DNA from: Acidimicrobiia bacterium
Lineage (GTDB): Bacteria > Actinomycetota > Acidimicrobiia > Spongiisociales > Spongiisociaceae
Assembly (NCBI GenBank): GCA_011523635.1
Contig: WTGI01000054.1
Span: forward strand, 1-48,906
DNA length: 48,906 bases
Reading direction: 5' to 3'
Part shown: piece after piece, positions 38,152 through 46,824 of the stretch
How positions within the stretch are numbered: position 1 is the first letter of the stretch
Layout: every line of letters starts with the position of its first letter
The notes under the pieces: model-generated
Told to the model about the DNA's origin: nothing
Databases searched by the model: none
The model's input: the letters and a program-made list of their open reading frames with translations, nothing else
Program-made: the position numbers and the translations under genes

Positions 38152-38640
38152 CTAATAGGTCTCGATCCTCCGTTTCAGCGTGGCCAGGTTCTTGGCCCAC
38201 ACCCGCCTTAGCACCAACCGGCCCACCAGGGCTGCGCCCGGGCCTCCGAAGAGCCACGGGAACCGGATCCGCTCGCGCCACACCAGCCGGGTCCGTCCGG
38301 GGCTGGGCGAGGAGAGTTCGAAGCGGCCCTCGCCCCGGAAGAGGCCCGTGTGCCGGCCGGCTACCGTGCTCATGGGCTCGATCTCGGTGATCTCGAAGCG
38401 GTCCATGGTGCGGAGCGGACCGACCCGGGTGTCGATCAGCAACACCGTGCCGGGTCCCTCCCTCTGGTCGGTCCCGAAGCGGATGGCGTGGGCGTCCTCC
38501 ATCCATTCGGTGTGGGCGGCGAAGTCGGTCACCTCTGCCCAGACCTGATCCACCGGCGCGTCGATCTCCACCGAGACGCCGGTGCGGACCTCCGGCAACT
38601 CGGCTATCCATCCACACAGGCGGCAGGACCTGTCCGTCAA
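38152..38640 (-). CDS. SRPBCC-family protein
   Basis: 162 residues. The START/polyketide-cyclase-like fold shows as VSVEIDAPVDQVWAEVTDFA, WMEDAHAIRF, MDRFEITEIEP and the C-terminal helix LVGRLVLRRVWAKNLATLKR. Likely binds a hydrophobic ligand; function unknown. TTG 38640 overlaps the M23 stop (TTGA), so it is translationally coupled as last gene of the minus group. Confidence 0.78.
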   Translation of the reverse strand: MTDRSCRLCGWIAELPEVRTGVSVEIDAPVDQVWAEVTDFAAHTEWMEDAHAIRFGTDQREGPGTVLLIDTRVGPLRTMDRFEITEIEPMSTVAGRHTGLFRGEGRFELSSPSPGRTRLVWRERIRFPWLFGGPGAALVGRLVLRRVWAKNLATLKRRIETY

Positions 38641-39956
38641 CCGCACAGCTCCCGGGCCAGCGGGGTCGGGTTGACGGGTCCCCCGCGGTCGGGGTGGTAC
38701 TCCCAATGCAGGTGGGGGATGTGGGCAGGGGCGTTGCCGGTGGTTCCGACGGTCCCGAGGGTTTCCCCGCGGGAGACCATCTGGCCGACCGCCAATCCGG
38801 GGGCCCAGGCGTCGAGGTGGGCGTAGTAGTAGCGGTCTCCGCCGATGCCATCCAGCCAGACGGCGATGCCGCCCCGACTGGTATTGGACATCCGGTGGAT
38901 CGTCCCGTCCTCCACCGCCACCACCGGGGTGCCCCGGTCGGCCAGCATGTCCACGCCCTGGTGCCTCCGACCGCCCGAACGGGGCGCCCCCCAGGTGTCG
39001 GTGAAGCTGTGGAACCCGTCCACCGGGCAGGCCATGGCGCCGGAGGGAGGGTCGCCCGTCACCGGGCCGTCGGCAGGAACGGTGGTGGGCGGTGCGAGGG
39101 TCGTGTCGGTGACGGAGATCGAAGTGGTGGTCGTGGCCTCGGTGGTGGGAGCGGTGGTCACGGCGACCGTGGTGGTAGTGGACGAGGTGGTACTGGTGGC
39201 CTGGCGCGCTGCCTCCGCCTCAGCCTCGGCCTGGGCTCGGGCCTCAGCCTCGGCCTGGGCTCGGGCTTCCGCTTCCGCCTGGGCTCGGGCCTCCGCTTCC
39301 GCCTGGGCTCGGGCCTCCGCCTCGGCCTGGGCTCGGGCTTCGGCCTCCGCCTGGGCGATCTCCTGCGCCCTGCGTTCCTCGAGGCGGAGATGGGCCTCCT
39401 GGCCGGCGGCGAGGCGCTCGCTCAGACCGACCGACACTTCCTCCAGGCGATCCAGCAGCTCTTGCTGCTCCTGGCGGTCGCGGCGCAGCATGTCGGCGGC
39501 CTCGTTCAGCTGGCGGGTCAGCACCTCCAACGCGTTGAATAGCACCTGGTCCTGCTCCCGGGCATCGTCGAGGTACTCGGTCCTGATGTCGAAGTCGGAG
39601 AGCGAAGCGGCGATCATCAGGGCCGCCAGGTCGTTCCCGGCCGCGCCGCTCATGTAGAGGTCCACGGCTCGCTCCCGGATCTGGTCCTGGAGTCGCCTCT
39701 GCTCCACCCCGTAGGCGGCGATCGACGACTCCAGGCCGGAAATACGGAACGCGAGGTCGGCTTCCGCCGCCCAGGCTGCCTGGTAATCGTCGGTCAGCTG
39801 CTGGACCTCGGCCTGGATGCGGGCCAGTTCCGCCTCGACGCGGGCCAGTTCCTCCTCGGTGGTCTGTGCCGGCGCCGGAATCGCCGCGGCGGACACCACC
39901 AGCACCAGCGCTGTGATCGCCAGGAGCGACCTTCGCCGGGGGTGGGCCCTGGTCAC
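38637..39956 (-). CDS. Secreted M23-family metallopeptidase with coiled coil
   Basis: 439 residues: a signal peptide (basic RRRSLLAITALVLVVSAAAI, PAPAQ), a long coiled coil (about 30-250) ending in six near-identical Ala/Glu/Gln/Arg repeats, a Ser/Thr linker, then a LytM/M23 domain with the zinc ligands in RRHQGVDML and IPHLHWEYH. The overall plan resembles EnvC/NlpD-like proteins that cut peptidoglycan or activate amidases at division. GTG 39956 overlaps the upstream stop. Confidence 0.9.
   Translation of the reverse strand: MTRAHPRRRSLLAITALVLVVSAAAIPAPAQTTEEELARVEAELARIQAEVQQLTDDYQAAWAAEADLAFRISGLESSIAAYGVEQRRLQDQIRERAVDLYMSGAAGNDLAALMIAASLSDFDIRTEYLDDAREQDQVLFNALEVLTRQLNEAADMLRRDRQEQQELLDRLEEVSVGLSERLAAGQEAHLRLEERRAQEIAQAEAEARAQAEAEARAQAEAEARAQAEAEARAQAEAEARAQAEAEAEAARQATSTTSSTTTTVAVTTAPTTEATTTTSISVTDTTLAPPTTVPADGPVTGDPPSGAMACPVDGFHSFTDTWGAPRSGGRRHQGVDMLADRGTPVVAVEDGTIHRMSNTSRGGIAVWLDGIGGDRYYYAHLDAWAPGLAVGQMVSRGETLGTVGTTGNAPAHIPHLHWEYHPDRGGPVNPTPLARELCG
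39213..39356 (-). repeat. 24-bp coding tandem repeat in the M23 peptidase
   Basis: GCCTGGGCTCGG recurs at 39229, 39253, 39277, 39301 and 39325, a strict 24-bp period, with a sixth degenerate copy. Each unit encodes eight residues of the Ala-Glu-rich coiled coil, so copy number could vary without a frameshift. Confidence 0.85.
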
Positions 39957-40756
39957 GAGACAGCCGCCTCCCGGACGGCCGCGATCTCCCAGGGTTCATC
40001 CCCGGTTCCCTCCCCGTATTCGAGGGAGATCTTTCCCTGGTCGGCCAGGTGTCGGAGGTGGGCGAGAGCGGAGCCCGCCGCGGCGAAACGCAGCCGCGGA
40101 TCGACCTCTTCGTACACCGCCTCGACCACCCCAGCGACCGTGCGGGCGCCATCACCGACCGCTCGGAGGATCTGGGCTTCCCGCTCCCGCCGGTGGGCGA
40201 TGTAGGCGGCGATGGCCTCGGCGGCGTTGTCCATCCGGCTGCCATGGCCTGGGAGCAGGCGCCCGGGCCGGAGGGCCCGGATCCGGTCCAGCGACCGGAA
40301 GTACTCGCCCATGTCCTCGACCAGCACGGTCGATCCGCCGATGATGTGATCTCCCGTGAACACGGTGCCACCCATCCGGTAACAGAGGTGGTCGGCAGTG
40401 TGGCCGGGAGTGTGGACGGCGGTCAGGACGGCCTCGCCGAAACGGAGCCGGTCGCCATCCCGGAGACGCCGGCTCGGGCTGAACCCCGGTCCGGGTGCGT
40501 AGCCGTAGGTATGGACACCGAACTCGGCGGCGAGCGGATCGGCCAGAGGAGCATGGTCGGGATGGGTGTGGGTCACCACCACGCCCCGGAGTCGGAGATT
40601 TCCGATGGCGGCGATGATGGCCCGGCGGTGGGACTCCTCCGGCGGTCCGGGGTCGAGGACCACGCAATCGCGGCCCGATGCGATCAGGTATGTGTTGGTT
40701 CCCGGTCCGGTCATCGGTCCGGGGTTGGGGGCGAGCAGCCGATGGACTCCTGTCAC
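39953..40756 (-). CDS. Metallo-beta-lactamase-fold hydrolase, LACTB2-like
   Basis: 267 residues. The metal-binding motifs are all present: THTHPDHAPL, HTPGHTADHL, FTGDHIIGG and LLPGHGSR, followed by a C-terminal winged-helix-like segment (VVEAVYEEVDPRLRFAAAGS). LACTB2-like members hydrolyse thioesters or nucleic acids; the substrate here is unknown. GTG start overlaps the fxsA stop. Confidence 0.88.
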   Translation of the reverse strand: MTGVHRLLAPNPGPMTGPGTNTYLIASGRDCVVLDPGPPEESHRRAIIAAIGNLRLRGVVVTHTHPDHAPLADPLAAEFGVHTYGYAPGPGFSPSRRLRDGDRLRFGEAVLTAVHTPGHTADHLCYRMGGTVFTGDHIIGGSTVLVEDMGEYFRSLDRIRALRPGRLLPGHGSRMDNAAEAIAAYIAHRREREAQILRAVGDGARTVAGVVEAVYEEVDPRLRFAAAGSALAHLRHLADQGKISLEYGEGTGDEPWEIAAVREAAVS

Positions 40757-41127
40757 TCGATAATGACCACGCGCGGCTGTAGTACGCGAACCCCCAGACG
40801 CCGGATCCCCTCGCGGACGAAGGGAACCATCAGGGCGAAACCCACCGCGTCGGTCAGGAAGCCGGGCGTGAGGAGTAGCGCCCCTCCCACCAGCACCAGG
40901 GCGCCGTGGACCAGCTGCCGGCCCGGTAGGGCGCCCGACACCAGGTCGGTCTGGAGGCGGCGCCAGACCGAGAAGCCCTGCTGCCGCACCAGGAAAGCGC
41001 CCGCGATAGCCGTGATGATGATTCCCACCACCAGCCAGCCCAGCCCGATCCGCCGCTCCACGTAGACGAACAGCACCAGCTCGAGGATCGGCACCACGAT
41101 GAAGGCTGCGCCCAGAATGACTCCCAT
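40753..41127 (-). CDS. fxsA: FxsA-family membrane protein
   Basis: 124 residues with about four hydrophobic segments. The FxsA core is seen in FIVVPILELVLFVYVERRIG and in the GGALLLTPGFLTDAVGFALM stretch. FxsA relieves phage F exclusion when overproduced in E. coli; its normal role is unclear. First gene of the coupled minus-strand group. Confidence 0.88.
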   Translation of the reverse strand: MGVILGAAFIVVPILELVLFVYVERRIGLGWLVVGIIITAIAGAFLVRQQGFSVWRRLQTDLVSGALPGRQLVHGALVLVGGALLLTPGFLTDAVGFALMVPFVREGIRRLGVRVLQPRVVIIE

Positions 41128-41264
41128 GGGGCCAGCTTATCCCCCGGACCCCATTATCCGATGTCCAATCCGGGGATGCCCCCGAGCCCAGACCTGCCGC
41201 ACCGCCCAGGCCCGGCTTCCGGCGCCCTCCCGGCCTCGGGTCCGGCCACCGGTATCATTGTTGG

Positions 41265-42620
41265 ATGCCCGACCTGCGCCGCCTTCCCTCGGTTGGTGCG
41301 CTGGCGCATGATCTGGTCGCCCGGGTCGAGGACGGCCTGCCGGTGGCCCTGGCTACCGAGATCGCCCGGCGCAGCATCGAAGAAGCCCGCGCCAGCGCCC
41401 TGGAAGGCCGCTCCGTCGACCCGGCGGTGACCGCCCTTCGCGAAGCCGCGCGCCTGTCCAGGACCCGTCTGCGACGGGTCATCAACGCCACCGGTGTGAT
41501 CCTCCATACCAATCTGGGTCGAGCCCCGCTCCATCCGTCCGCGGCCGGGGAGGCCCGCGGGGCGGCCACCGGCTACGGCAACCTCGAGTTCGACCTGGAC
41601 GGGGGGCGCCGCGGTTCACGGGCTGCCTACCTGTCCCGGCTTATGGCCCATCTGACCGGCGCCGAGGCTGCGCTGGTGGTGAACAACAACGCCGCCGCCC
41701 TGTTCCTGGTTCTCAACACGCTGGCGGCGGGCCGCTCGGTGCCGGTCTCTCGGGGCGAGTTGATCGAGATCGGAGGCTCCTGCCGGCTGCCCCGGCTGAT
41801 GGCGGCCTCGGGAGCGCACCTGGTGGAGGTCGGCACCACCAACCGGACCCGTATCGCCGACTACGAGGAGGCGGCCGGCGACGGGGCCGCCATGCTGCTC
41901 AAGGTCCATCCGTCCAACTACCGGGTGGTGGGGTTCGCTGAGGAGGCCACCATCGCGCAGTTGGTCGGCCTGGGTAGGGGCCTCGGCCTGCCGGTGGTCT
42001 ACGACGTGGGGAGCGGGCTCCTGGATGCCGAGGTTCCATGGCTGCCAGGGCCGCCTCCCGCCTGGATCGGCGACGAGCCGGGAGTGAGGCAGGTCCTCGC
42101 CGATGGCGCCGACCTGGTGACCTTCTCGGGCGACAAGCTGTTCGGGGGATGCCAGGCGGGGATCATCGCGGGTCGGGCCGATCTGGTGGCCGGACTCAAG
42201 GCCCACCCCGTGGCCAGGGCGGTACGGGTGGACGGCTCCGCCATCGCCGCGCTGACCCGCACCGCCGAGTTATACGCCGAGGGGAGGGGAAGCGAGGTCC
42301 CGTTCTGGGAGATGGCCGGCCGTTCCGTTACGACCCTGACCGAGCGCCTCGAGCGCCTCGCCGCCCTCGCGGAGGTAGCCGCCGATGTGCGGATGTCGGA
42401 GGCGGTGCCGGGCGCCGGGTCGGTTCCCGGCATGGCCGTTCCCTCGCCGGTGCTGGTGCTGGAAGGCCGGGGCGAGGATCTCTGGCCGGCCCTGGTCGGA
42501 TCGGATCCGCCCGTGGTGGCCCGCCGGGCGGCCGGTGACCTTCTCATCGACCTGAGGGCCGTCGGCACGGACGACGACGCCACCGTCGCGGCCGCTCTGC
42601 GGGCTCTATGCCGGTCGTAG
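41265..42620 (+). CDS. selA: Selenocysteine synthase (L-seryl-tRNA(Sec) selenium transferase)
   Basis: 451 residues. It converts seryl-tRNA(Sec) to selenocysteyl-tRNA(Sec) using selenophosphate and pyridoxal phosphate. The family layout is complete: the N-terminal domain, RVINATGVILHTNLGRAPL, the substrate region EIGGSCRLPRLM and EVGTTNRTRIADYE, and the PLP-Lys motif TFSGDKLFGGCQAGII. No truncation. It overlaps selB by 13 bases, so the two form an operon. Its presence makes UGA decoding as selenocysteine likely in this organism. Confidence 0.96.
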   Translation: MPDLRRLPSVGALAHDLVARVEDGLPVALATEIARRSIEEARASALEGRSVDPAVTALREAARLSRTRLRRVINATGVILHTNLGRAPLHPSAAGEARGAATGYGNLEFDLDGGRRGSRAAYLSRLMAHLTGAEAALVVNNNAAALFLVLNTLAAGRSVPVSRGELIEIGGSCRLPRLMAASGAHLVEVGTTNRTRIADYEEAAGDGAAMLLKVHPSNYRVVGFAEEATIAQLVGLGRGLGLPVVYDVGSGLLDAEVPWLPGPPPAWIGDEPGVRQVLADGADLVTFSGDKLFGGCQAGIIAGRADLVAGLKAHPVARAVRVDGSAIAALTRTAELYAEGRGSEVPFWEMAGRSVTTLTERLERLAALAEVAADVRMSEAVPGAGSVPGMAVPSPVLVLEGRGEDLWPALVGSDPPVVARRAAGDLLIDLRAVGTDDDATVAAALRALCRS

Positions 42621-44392
42621 GTACCGGCGGTCACGTCGATCACGGCAAGTCCACCCTCGTCCAGGCCCTGACCGGACGCGATCCGGATCGCTGGCGCGAG
42701 GAGAAGGAGCGGGGGCTCACCATCGACCTCGGGTTCGCCTGGGCGAGGATCGGCGGCCTGGAGGTCTCCTTCGTGGATGTTCCGGGCCACGAGCGGTTCA
42801 TGAAGAACATGCTCGCGGGCAGCGGGGGATTCGATGTGGCGCTGCTGGTGGTGGCCGCCGATGAGGGATGGATGCCCCAATCGGAGGAGCACCTGGCCGT
42901 CCTCGACCTGCTCGACATCCGCCACGGGCTGGTCGCGCTGACCAAGACCGATCGGGCCGACGCCGATCTGATCGAGCTGGCCACGCTGGAGGTGGAGGAG
43001 CGGCTGTCGGGCACCTCCCTGGAGGGTTGCCCCATCGTCGGCGTGTCGGCGGTGACCGGGGACGGCCTGGACGATCTCCGGACCGCGCTGGCCGAGACGA
43101 TCGCATCGATGCCCGCCCACCGCAGCGACCGCACCCGGCTGTGGATCGACCGGGTGTTCCCGATGGCGGGTGCCGGAACGGTGGTGACCGGCACCCTCGT
43201 CGGCGGATCCATCGCGGTGGGCGACGAGGTGGAAGTCCTCCCCGGCGCCGTCACGGGAAGGGTGCGCTCCCTTCAGGCTCACGAGGCGGAGCGGGACCGG
43301 GTCGGAGCCGGGACCCGGACCGCGGCCGGAGTGGCCGGGCTCGACCGGAGGAGGGTGGCGCGGGGGTGGATGCTGGGGCGGCCCGGCGAGTGGGTGCCGA
43401 GCGATCGGTTCCTGGTGACACTCCGCACCGCCCGATACGTGGACCATCCCCTGTCGAGGCGGGGGGCCTACCAGATGCACCTGGGTAGCGGGGCCTGGCC
43501 GGTGCGCCTTTTCTCGGTGGGCGAAGTCGATGACCGGACCGTGGGCGTGCTCCGTACCGAACAGCCGGTGCCGGTCCGGATGGGTGACCGCTTCGTGCTG
43601 CGCGACGTGGGAAGGCGCCTGATCGTGGCCGGAGGGCAGATCGTGGAGCCGGTGGCGCCGCGCAAGGGACGCGACGCCCGTCTCGCCGCCGCCGCGCTCC
43701 AACCCGTCCTCGGGCTGGAGCCCGACCGGCAGGCCGGCGCGTTGCTCGGATGGCGGGGCGCCGAAAGCCCCGCGGTGCTGGCCGCCCATTCGGGAGGAGG
43801 CAGGCCCGATAGGGGGGTGGTGGCGGGCCGGTCGCTGCTGAGCGAGGACCATGCCGGCCGGCTGGCCCGGCGAGCCGGGACCATCGTGGCCCGGTTCCAC
43901 GAGGACAATCCCCTGCGTCCGGGGATGCCCAAGGCGAGCCTGGCCAGCGCGCTGGGGGTCGACATCGACACTCTCGCCGCCGTGCTGCCGTTCGACGGCC
44001 GGCTCGTCCAGCGGAAGTCCGTGGTGGTGCTGGCGGGATTCCTGCCCGAACTGGGTCGGTCCGAGGAGGAGGAGTGGGAGCGGATCCGTACCGATCTCGA
44101 ATCGGCGGGCCCGATGGTGCCCAGGCTGAAGGAGATGGCGGTCGATCCCGAGCTCCTGCACGCCCTCCTCAGGGAGGGGCGCCTGGTCAGGATCTCCGAG
44201 GAGCTGGTCTACCTGCCCGGCCAGGCGGACGAGCTGGTCGCTCGGCTGGCTGACCTTCCCGACCGCTTCACGGTGGCGCAGTTCCGGGACGCCACCGGGC
44301 TGACCCGCAAGTACGCGGTGCCGTTCCTTGAGTGGGCCGACCGGCGCGACATAACCACCCGCTACGGCAACGAGCGTTCCGTCAACCGCTAG
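42608..44392 (+). CDS. selB: Selenocysteine-specific elongation factor
   Basis: 594 residues. It is the GTPase that brings Sec-tRNA(Sec) to UGA codons marked by a SECIS. The EF-Tu-like part has GTGGHVDHGKSTLVQALTG, ERGLTIDLGFAW, VDVPGHERFMKNMLAG and TKTDRAD, then beta-barrel domains (AGTVVTGTLVGGSIAVGDEV). The C-terminal third (about 380-594) is made of winged helices that bind the SECIS; it ends with FTVAQFRDATGLTRKYAVPF. All parts are present. The start lies inside selA. Confidence 0.96.
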   Translation: MPVVGTGGHVDHGKSTLVQALTGRDPDRWREEKERGLTIDLGFAWARIGGLEVSFVDVPGHERFMKNMLAGSGGFDVALLVVAADEGWMPQSEEHLAVLDLLDIRHGLVALTKTDRADADLIELATLEVEERLSGTSLEGCPIVGVSAVTGDGLDDLRTALAETIASMPAHRSDRTRLWIDRVFPMAGAGTVVTGTLVGGSIAVGDEVEVLPGAVTGRVRSLQAHEAERDRVGAGTRTAAGVAGLDRRRVARGWMLGRPGEWVPSDRFLVTLRTARYVDHPLSRRGAYQMHLGSGAWPVRLFSVGEVDDRTVGVLRTEQPVPVRMGDRFVLRDVGRRLIVAGGQIVEPVAPRKGRDARLAAAALQPVLGLEPDRQAGALLGWRGAESPAVLAAHSGGGRPDRGVVAGRSLLSEDHAGRLARRAGTIVARFHEDNPLRPGMPKASLASALGVDIDTLAAVLPFDGRLVQRKSVVVLAGFLPELGRSEEEEWERIRTDLESAGPMVPRLKEMAVDPELLHALLREGRLVRISEELVYLPGQADELVARLADLPDRFTVAQFRDATGLTRKYAVPFLEWADRRDITTRYGNERSVNR

Positions 44393-44555
44393 TGGTCTGT
44401 CTGTGGAGCGGCGGTGTGGTATGGCGTCGGCAGCGGTGTTCCTCGCAAGGCCCGCTGACGAAGGCGTACCCGCAGCGGTACGTTGAGGAGGCGGAACGCA
44501 GCGACGGGACGCCGATGCCGCCAGACCACGCTTAGCTGTTTCGCAGACAGGCCAC
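44392..44555. mobile_element. 164-bp inverted-repeat element after selB
   Basis: The outer ends are GTGGTCTGTCTG (44392-44403) and its reverse complement with one mismatch (44544-44555). Nested inside are GTGGTATGGCG (44416-44426) and CGCCAGACCAC (44519-44529), again with one mismatch, and a central perfect hairpin CGTACC-CGCAGC-GGTACG (44465-44482). It starts at the last base of the selB stop and could also end transcription. It looks like a small non-autonomous repeat; it does not fold as tRNA-Sec. Confidence 0.6.
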
Positions 44556-44568
44556 TCCACTGGCCGGA

Positions 44569-44814
44569 TCAGACCGTGAGCAGCTCCCGCCGCTCCGCCT
44601 CGGTGTATCCGCCCCAGATCCCGTACGGTTCTCGGATGCTGAGGGCGTAGTCGAGGCACTCCTGCTTTACCGAGCATGCGTTGCACACTGCCCGGGCCCT
44701 GACTTCTCTCCGCTCCCGGTCGTCCTTCCTCTCGAAGGTGCTGGGAGGGAAGAAGAGGTGCGAGTAGTTATTACGACATCGCGCGTGGAGATGCCATGAG
44801 TCGTCGTAGTCCAT
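44569..44814 (-). CDS. WhiB-family iron-sulfur transcription regulator
   Basis: 81 residues. The four cluster Cys are present at residues 13, 44, 47 and 53 (RCRNN, CNACSVKQEC), followed by the WhiB signature GIWGGYTEAERREL. The family is restricted to actinobacteria and their phages. AGGAGG lies 11 nt before the ATG. The target genes cannot be told from the window. Confidence 0.94.
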   Translation of the reverse strand: MDYDDSWHLHARCRNNYSHLFFPPSTFERKDDRERREVRARAVCNACSVKQECLDYALSIREPYGIWGGYTEAERRELLTV

Positions 44815-44987
44815 ACGGTGGACCGCCTCCTACTCCGCCTGAGTTGTTCTTGGAAAGTACCAGTGGATTCACCCGCCTGGAAGGGGTGTTTTTCGCGTTC
44901 TGCCCCCCGAGCACTAGCTCCAAGGAAGGAACGGAGCGATGTGTTATCGTTCTTGTCCGATATTGACCAGCAACTAACGACTAGAAA

Positions 44988-46232
44988 CTAGACCGGATCC
45001 ACCTCGAGAACCGGGCCGTCAACCGCTCGCACCACCACCGGATCACCCGGTGCGAGGCCGGCCTCCCGATGGGCGGTGGCCTGCCACCGGGCGCCCTCCA
45101 CCTCCACGACCCCATCGGGGTCGAAGCGGGTGATGGCCACGCCCGCCCGGCCGATCAGGTGGCGGCGGCCCATGGTCGGGGTCGAGAAGCGAGCCCGGGC
45201 TACGGTCCTGATCCCTATCACGTAGAAGGCGGTCACCGATACCGTGATCACGGTCACGACCCACCACGACGGTTGGATCTGCGGAGCGGCGTCGGTGAAG
45301 TAGAGGCCGCCCACCAGCATCGCCACGGCGCCCAGGGCGGTCAGCGGCCCGGCCCGGCCGCGCTGGAAGTCGGCTGTCAGGAACCAGATCCCGGCCAGGG
45401 CCAACCCGACCGCCCATCCCCGGAGCGGGAGGACAGCCAGGCCGTAGCCGCTGATCAGCAGCATGAGGGCCGCCACGCCTGCGGCGATGCCGGGCCCCAG
45501 GGCGTAGAACTCGAACACCACGACCGCCAGCCCGGCCACCAGGAAGAAGAAAGCAGCCTCCGCCCCGGTGGCCAGCTGCAGCAGCCTCACCCCGATGGAG
45601 GGTTCGTAGAAGACCGTCTCGATGGCGGCGGCGCCGTCGGCGGTGGAGCGCAGCGTTCGGAGGGTGACGAACTCGCCGCGGACCTCCACGGCGCGGCCCT
45701 CCAGTTCCACCAGCAGGTTGCTGATCGATGGCGCCACGATGTCCACGAGGCCCGCGGTGGGCTCGGCGACCGTGAAGGCCGACCCGGCGAGCCCGTCGAG
45801 CGGTCCGGACCCGACCGGACGGCTCACGGCATCGCCGGCCACGACAGGCTGCGCGTACCCGATCCGCACTCCGGGAGCAGCCGCCTTGATCGGGGCAGAG
45901 GCCAGCAGGTGAGCGGCGCCGCCGAACGCCGAGGCGGGCGCCGGCCCCACCCAGACCACCAGCGGGAGCGGCGGGTCGGCGATCCGGGCCGCCAGCTGGA
46001 GCAGGCCGCCGGAGAGGGTAGCGCGGGAGTCGAGCTGGATGACGGCGGCGGTGGCGCCTCCCCGGGCGGCGGCCTCCACCCGGTCCGAGACGAAGTCGAG
46101 GGCAGGCCGGTCCAGGTTGCCGCCGACCTCGATGATCTCTATGTAACCGCCCGGCTCGTCCGCGACGGCCGGTTTACCGAGGACCAGGAGGAACGCGATG
46201 ATGAGAAGGAGGGGGATGATGCGGGAGACCAC
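44988..46232 (-). CDS. NfeD-like membrane protein with degenerate ClpP-like domain
   Basis: 414 residues. It has a signal peptide (IIPLLLIIAFLLVLGKPAVA), an extracytoplasmic ClpP/SPPA-like domain (IEIIEVGGNLDRPALDFVSD, AVIQLDSRATLSGGLLQLAA), four or five membrane helices and a C-terminal NfeD OB domain (RRHLIGRAGVAITRFDPDGV). The usual SGGAY-like serine-protease signature is not evident (PASAFGGAAHLLA instead), so catalysis is doubtful. GTG 46232 chosen. NfeD proteins act in membrane-domain organisation with SPFH partners; none is adjacent. Confidence 0.85.
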   Translation of the reverse strand: MVSRIIPLLLIIAFLLVLGKPAVADEPGGYIEIIEVGGNLDRPALDFVSDRVEAAARGGATAAVIQLDSRATLSGGLLQLAARIADPPLPLVVWVGPAPASAFGGAAHLLASAPIKAAAPGVRIGYAQPVVAGDAVSRPVGSGPLDGLAGSAFTVAEPTAGLVDIVAPSISNLLVELEGRAVEVRGEFVTLRTLRSTADGAAAIETVFYEPSIGVRLLQLATGAEAAFFFLVAGLAVVVFEFYALGPGIAAGVAALMLLISGYGLAVLPLRGWAVGLALAGIWFLTADFQRGRAGPLTALGAVAMLVGGLYFTDAAPQIQPSWWVVTVITVSVTAFYVIGIRTVARARFSTPTMGRRHLIGRAGVAITRFDPDGVVEVEGARWQATAHREAGLAPGDPVVVRAVDGPVLEVDPV

Positions 46233-46409
46233 GGGCCGCGATGTTAGAGGGTGCTCGGGTTGCCCTCGCCGGATGCCGCCGTCGGTGGAGGGGCCTCCGG
46301 AGAGCGATGCGCGGAATCTGAACCTGGTGATGCGATCCGCGCCAGGGCAGACGGCCCGGTCGGGGCTCAGCCCGTATCGGTCCAAGCACGGACTCGCTAC
46401 AGTGATGAT

Positions 46410-46763
46410 GTGAGAGTTCTACTGGTGTCCGACGCCTCCTGGGTGCGGAATCAGGTGCGCGCCGCCCTGAGCGGATCGGCCGAGATCGTGGAGGTCACCG
46501 ACCCCTACCAGGTCGAGACCACCGCGGCGGGCACTGATCTGTCCATCGTGGACATGCAGGTCGGCTCCATGGGGGGGATGGCGATCACCCGCGCTCTCAA
46601 GGCCATCACGCCCGCCACCGGGCCGATCGTGTTGCTCCTAGACCGTCAGGCAGATGCCTTCATCGCCAAGCGGTCCGGCGCCGACGGATGGCTGGCCAAG
46701 CCCTTCAGCGCCCAGGATCTGCGGAGGACGCTGGCGGAAGTGGCTCCTGTGGGAGCACATTGA
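46410..46763 (+). CDS. Single-domain response-regulator receiver protein
   Basis: 117 residues. A receiver domain with the phospho-acceptor Asp in LSIVDMQVGSMGG and the conserved Lys in GWLAKPFSAQDLR; the acidic pair near the N-terminus is reduced (VSDASWVRNQ). No output domain and no kinase nearby. GTG 46410 start. Confidence 0.78.
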   Translation: MRVLLVSDASWVRNQVRAALSGSAEIVEVTDPYQVETTAAGTDLSIVDMQVGSMGGMAITRALKAITPATGPIVLLLDRQADAFIAKRSGADGWLAKPFSAQDLRRTLAEVAPVGAH

Positions 46764-46824
46764 AAGCAGTCCCGGTGGCCCGTAACGGGCGCCAGAACCC
46801 CAGGCCGAGGCGTGGCGGGCCGAC

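Noticed and set aside
44393-44568. tRNA-Sec (selC) between selB and whiB
   Set aside because: The palindromic structure looked promising, but there is no T-loop, no UCA anticodon loop and no acceptor stem; it is better explained as an inverted-repeat element.
41999-44686. 895-codon minus-strand frame opposite selA and selB
   Set aside because: A GC-rich antisense shadow of two genes with full family motifs; its own translation is Gly/His/Pro-rich without a domain.
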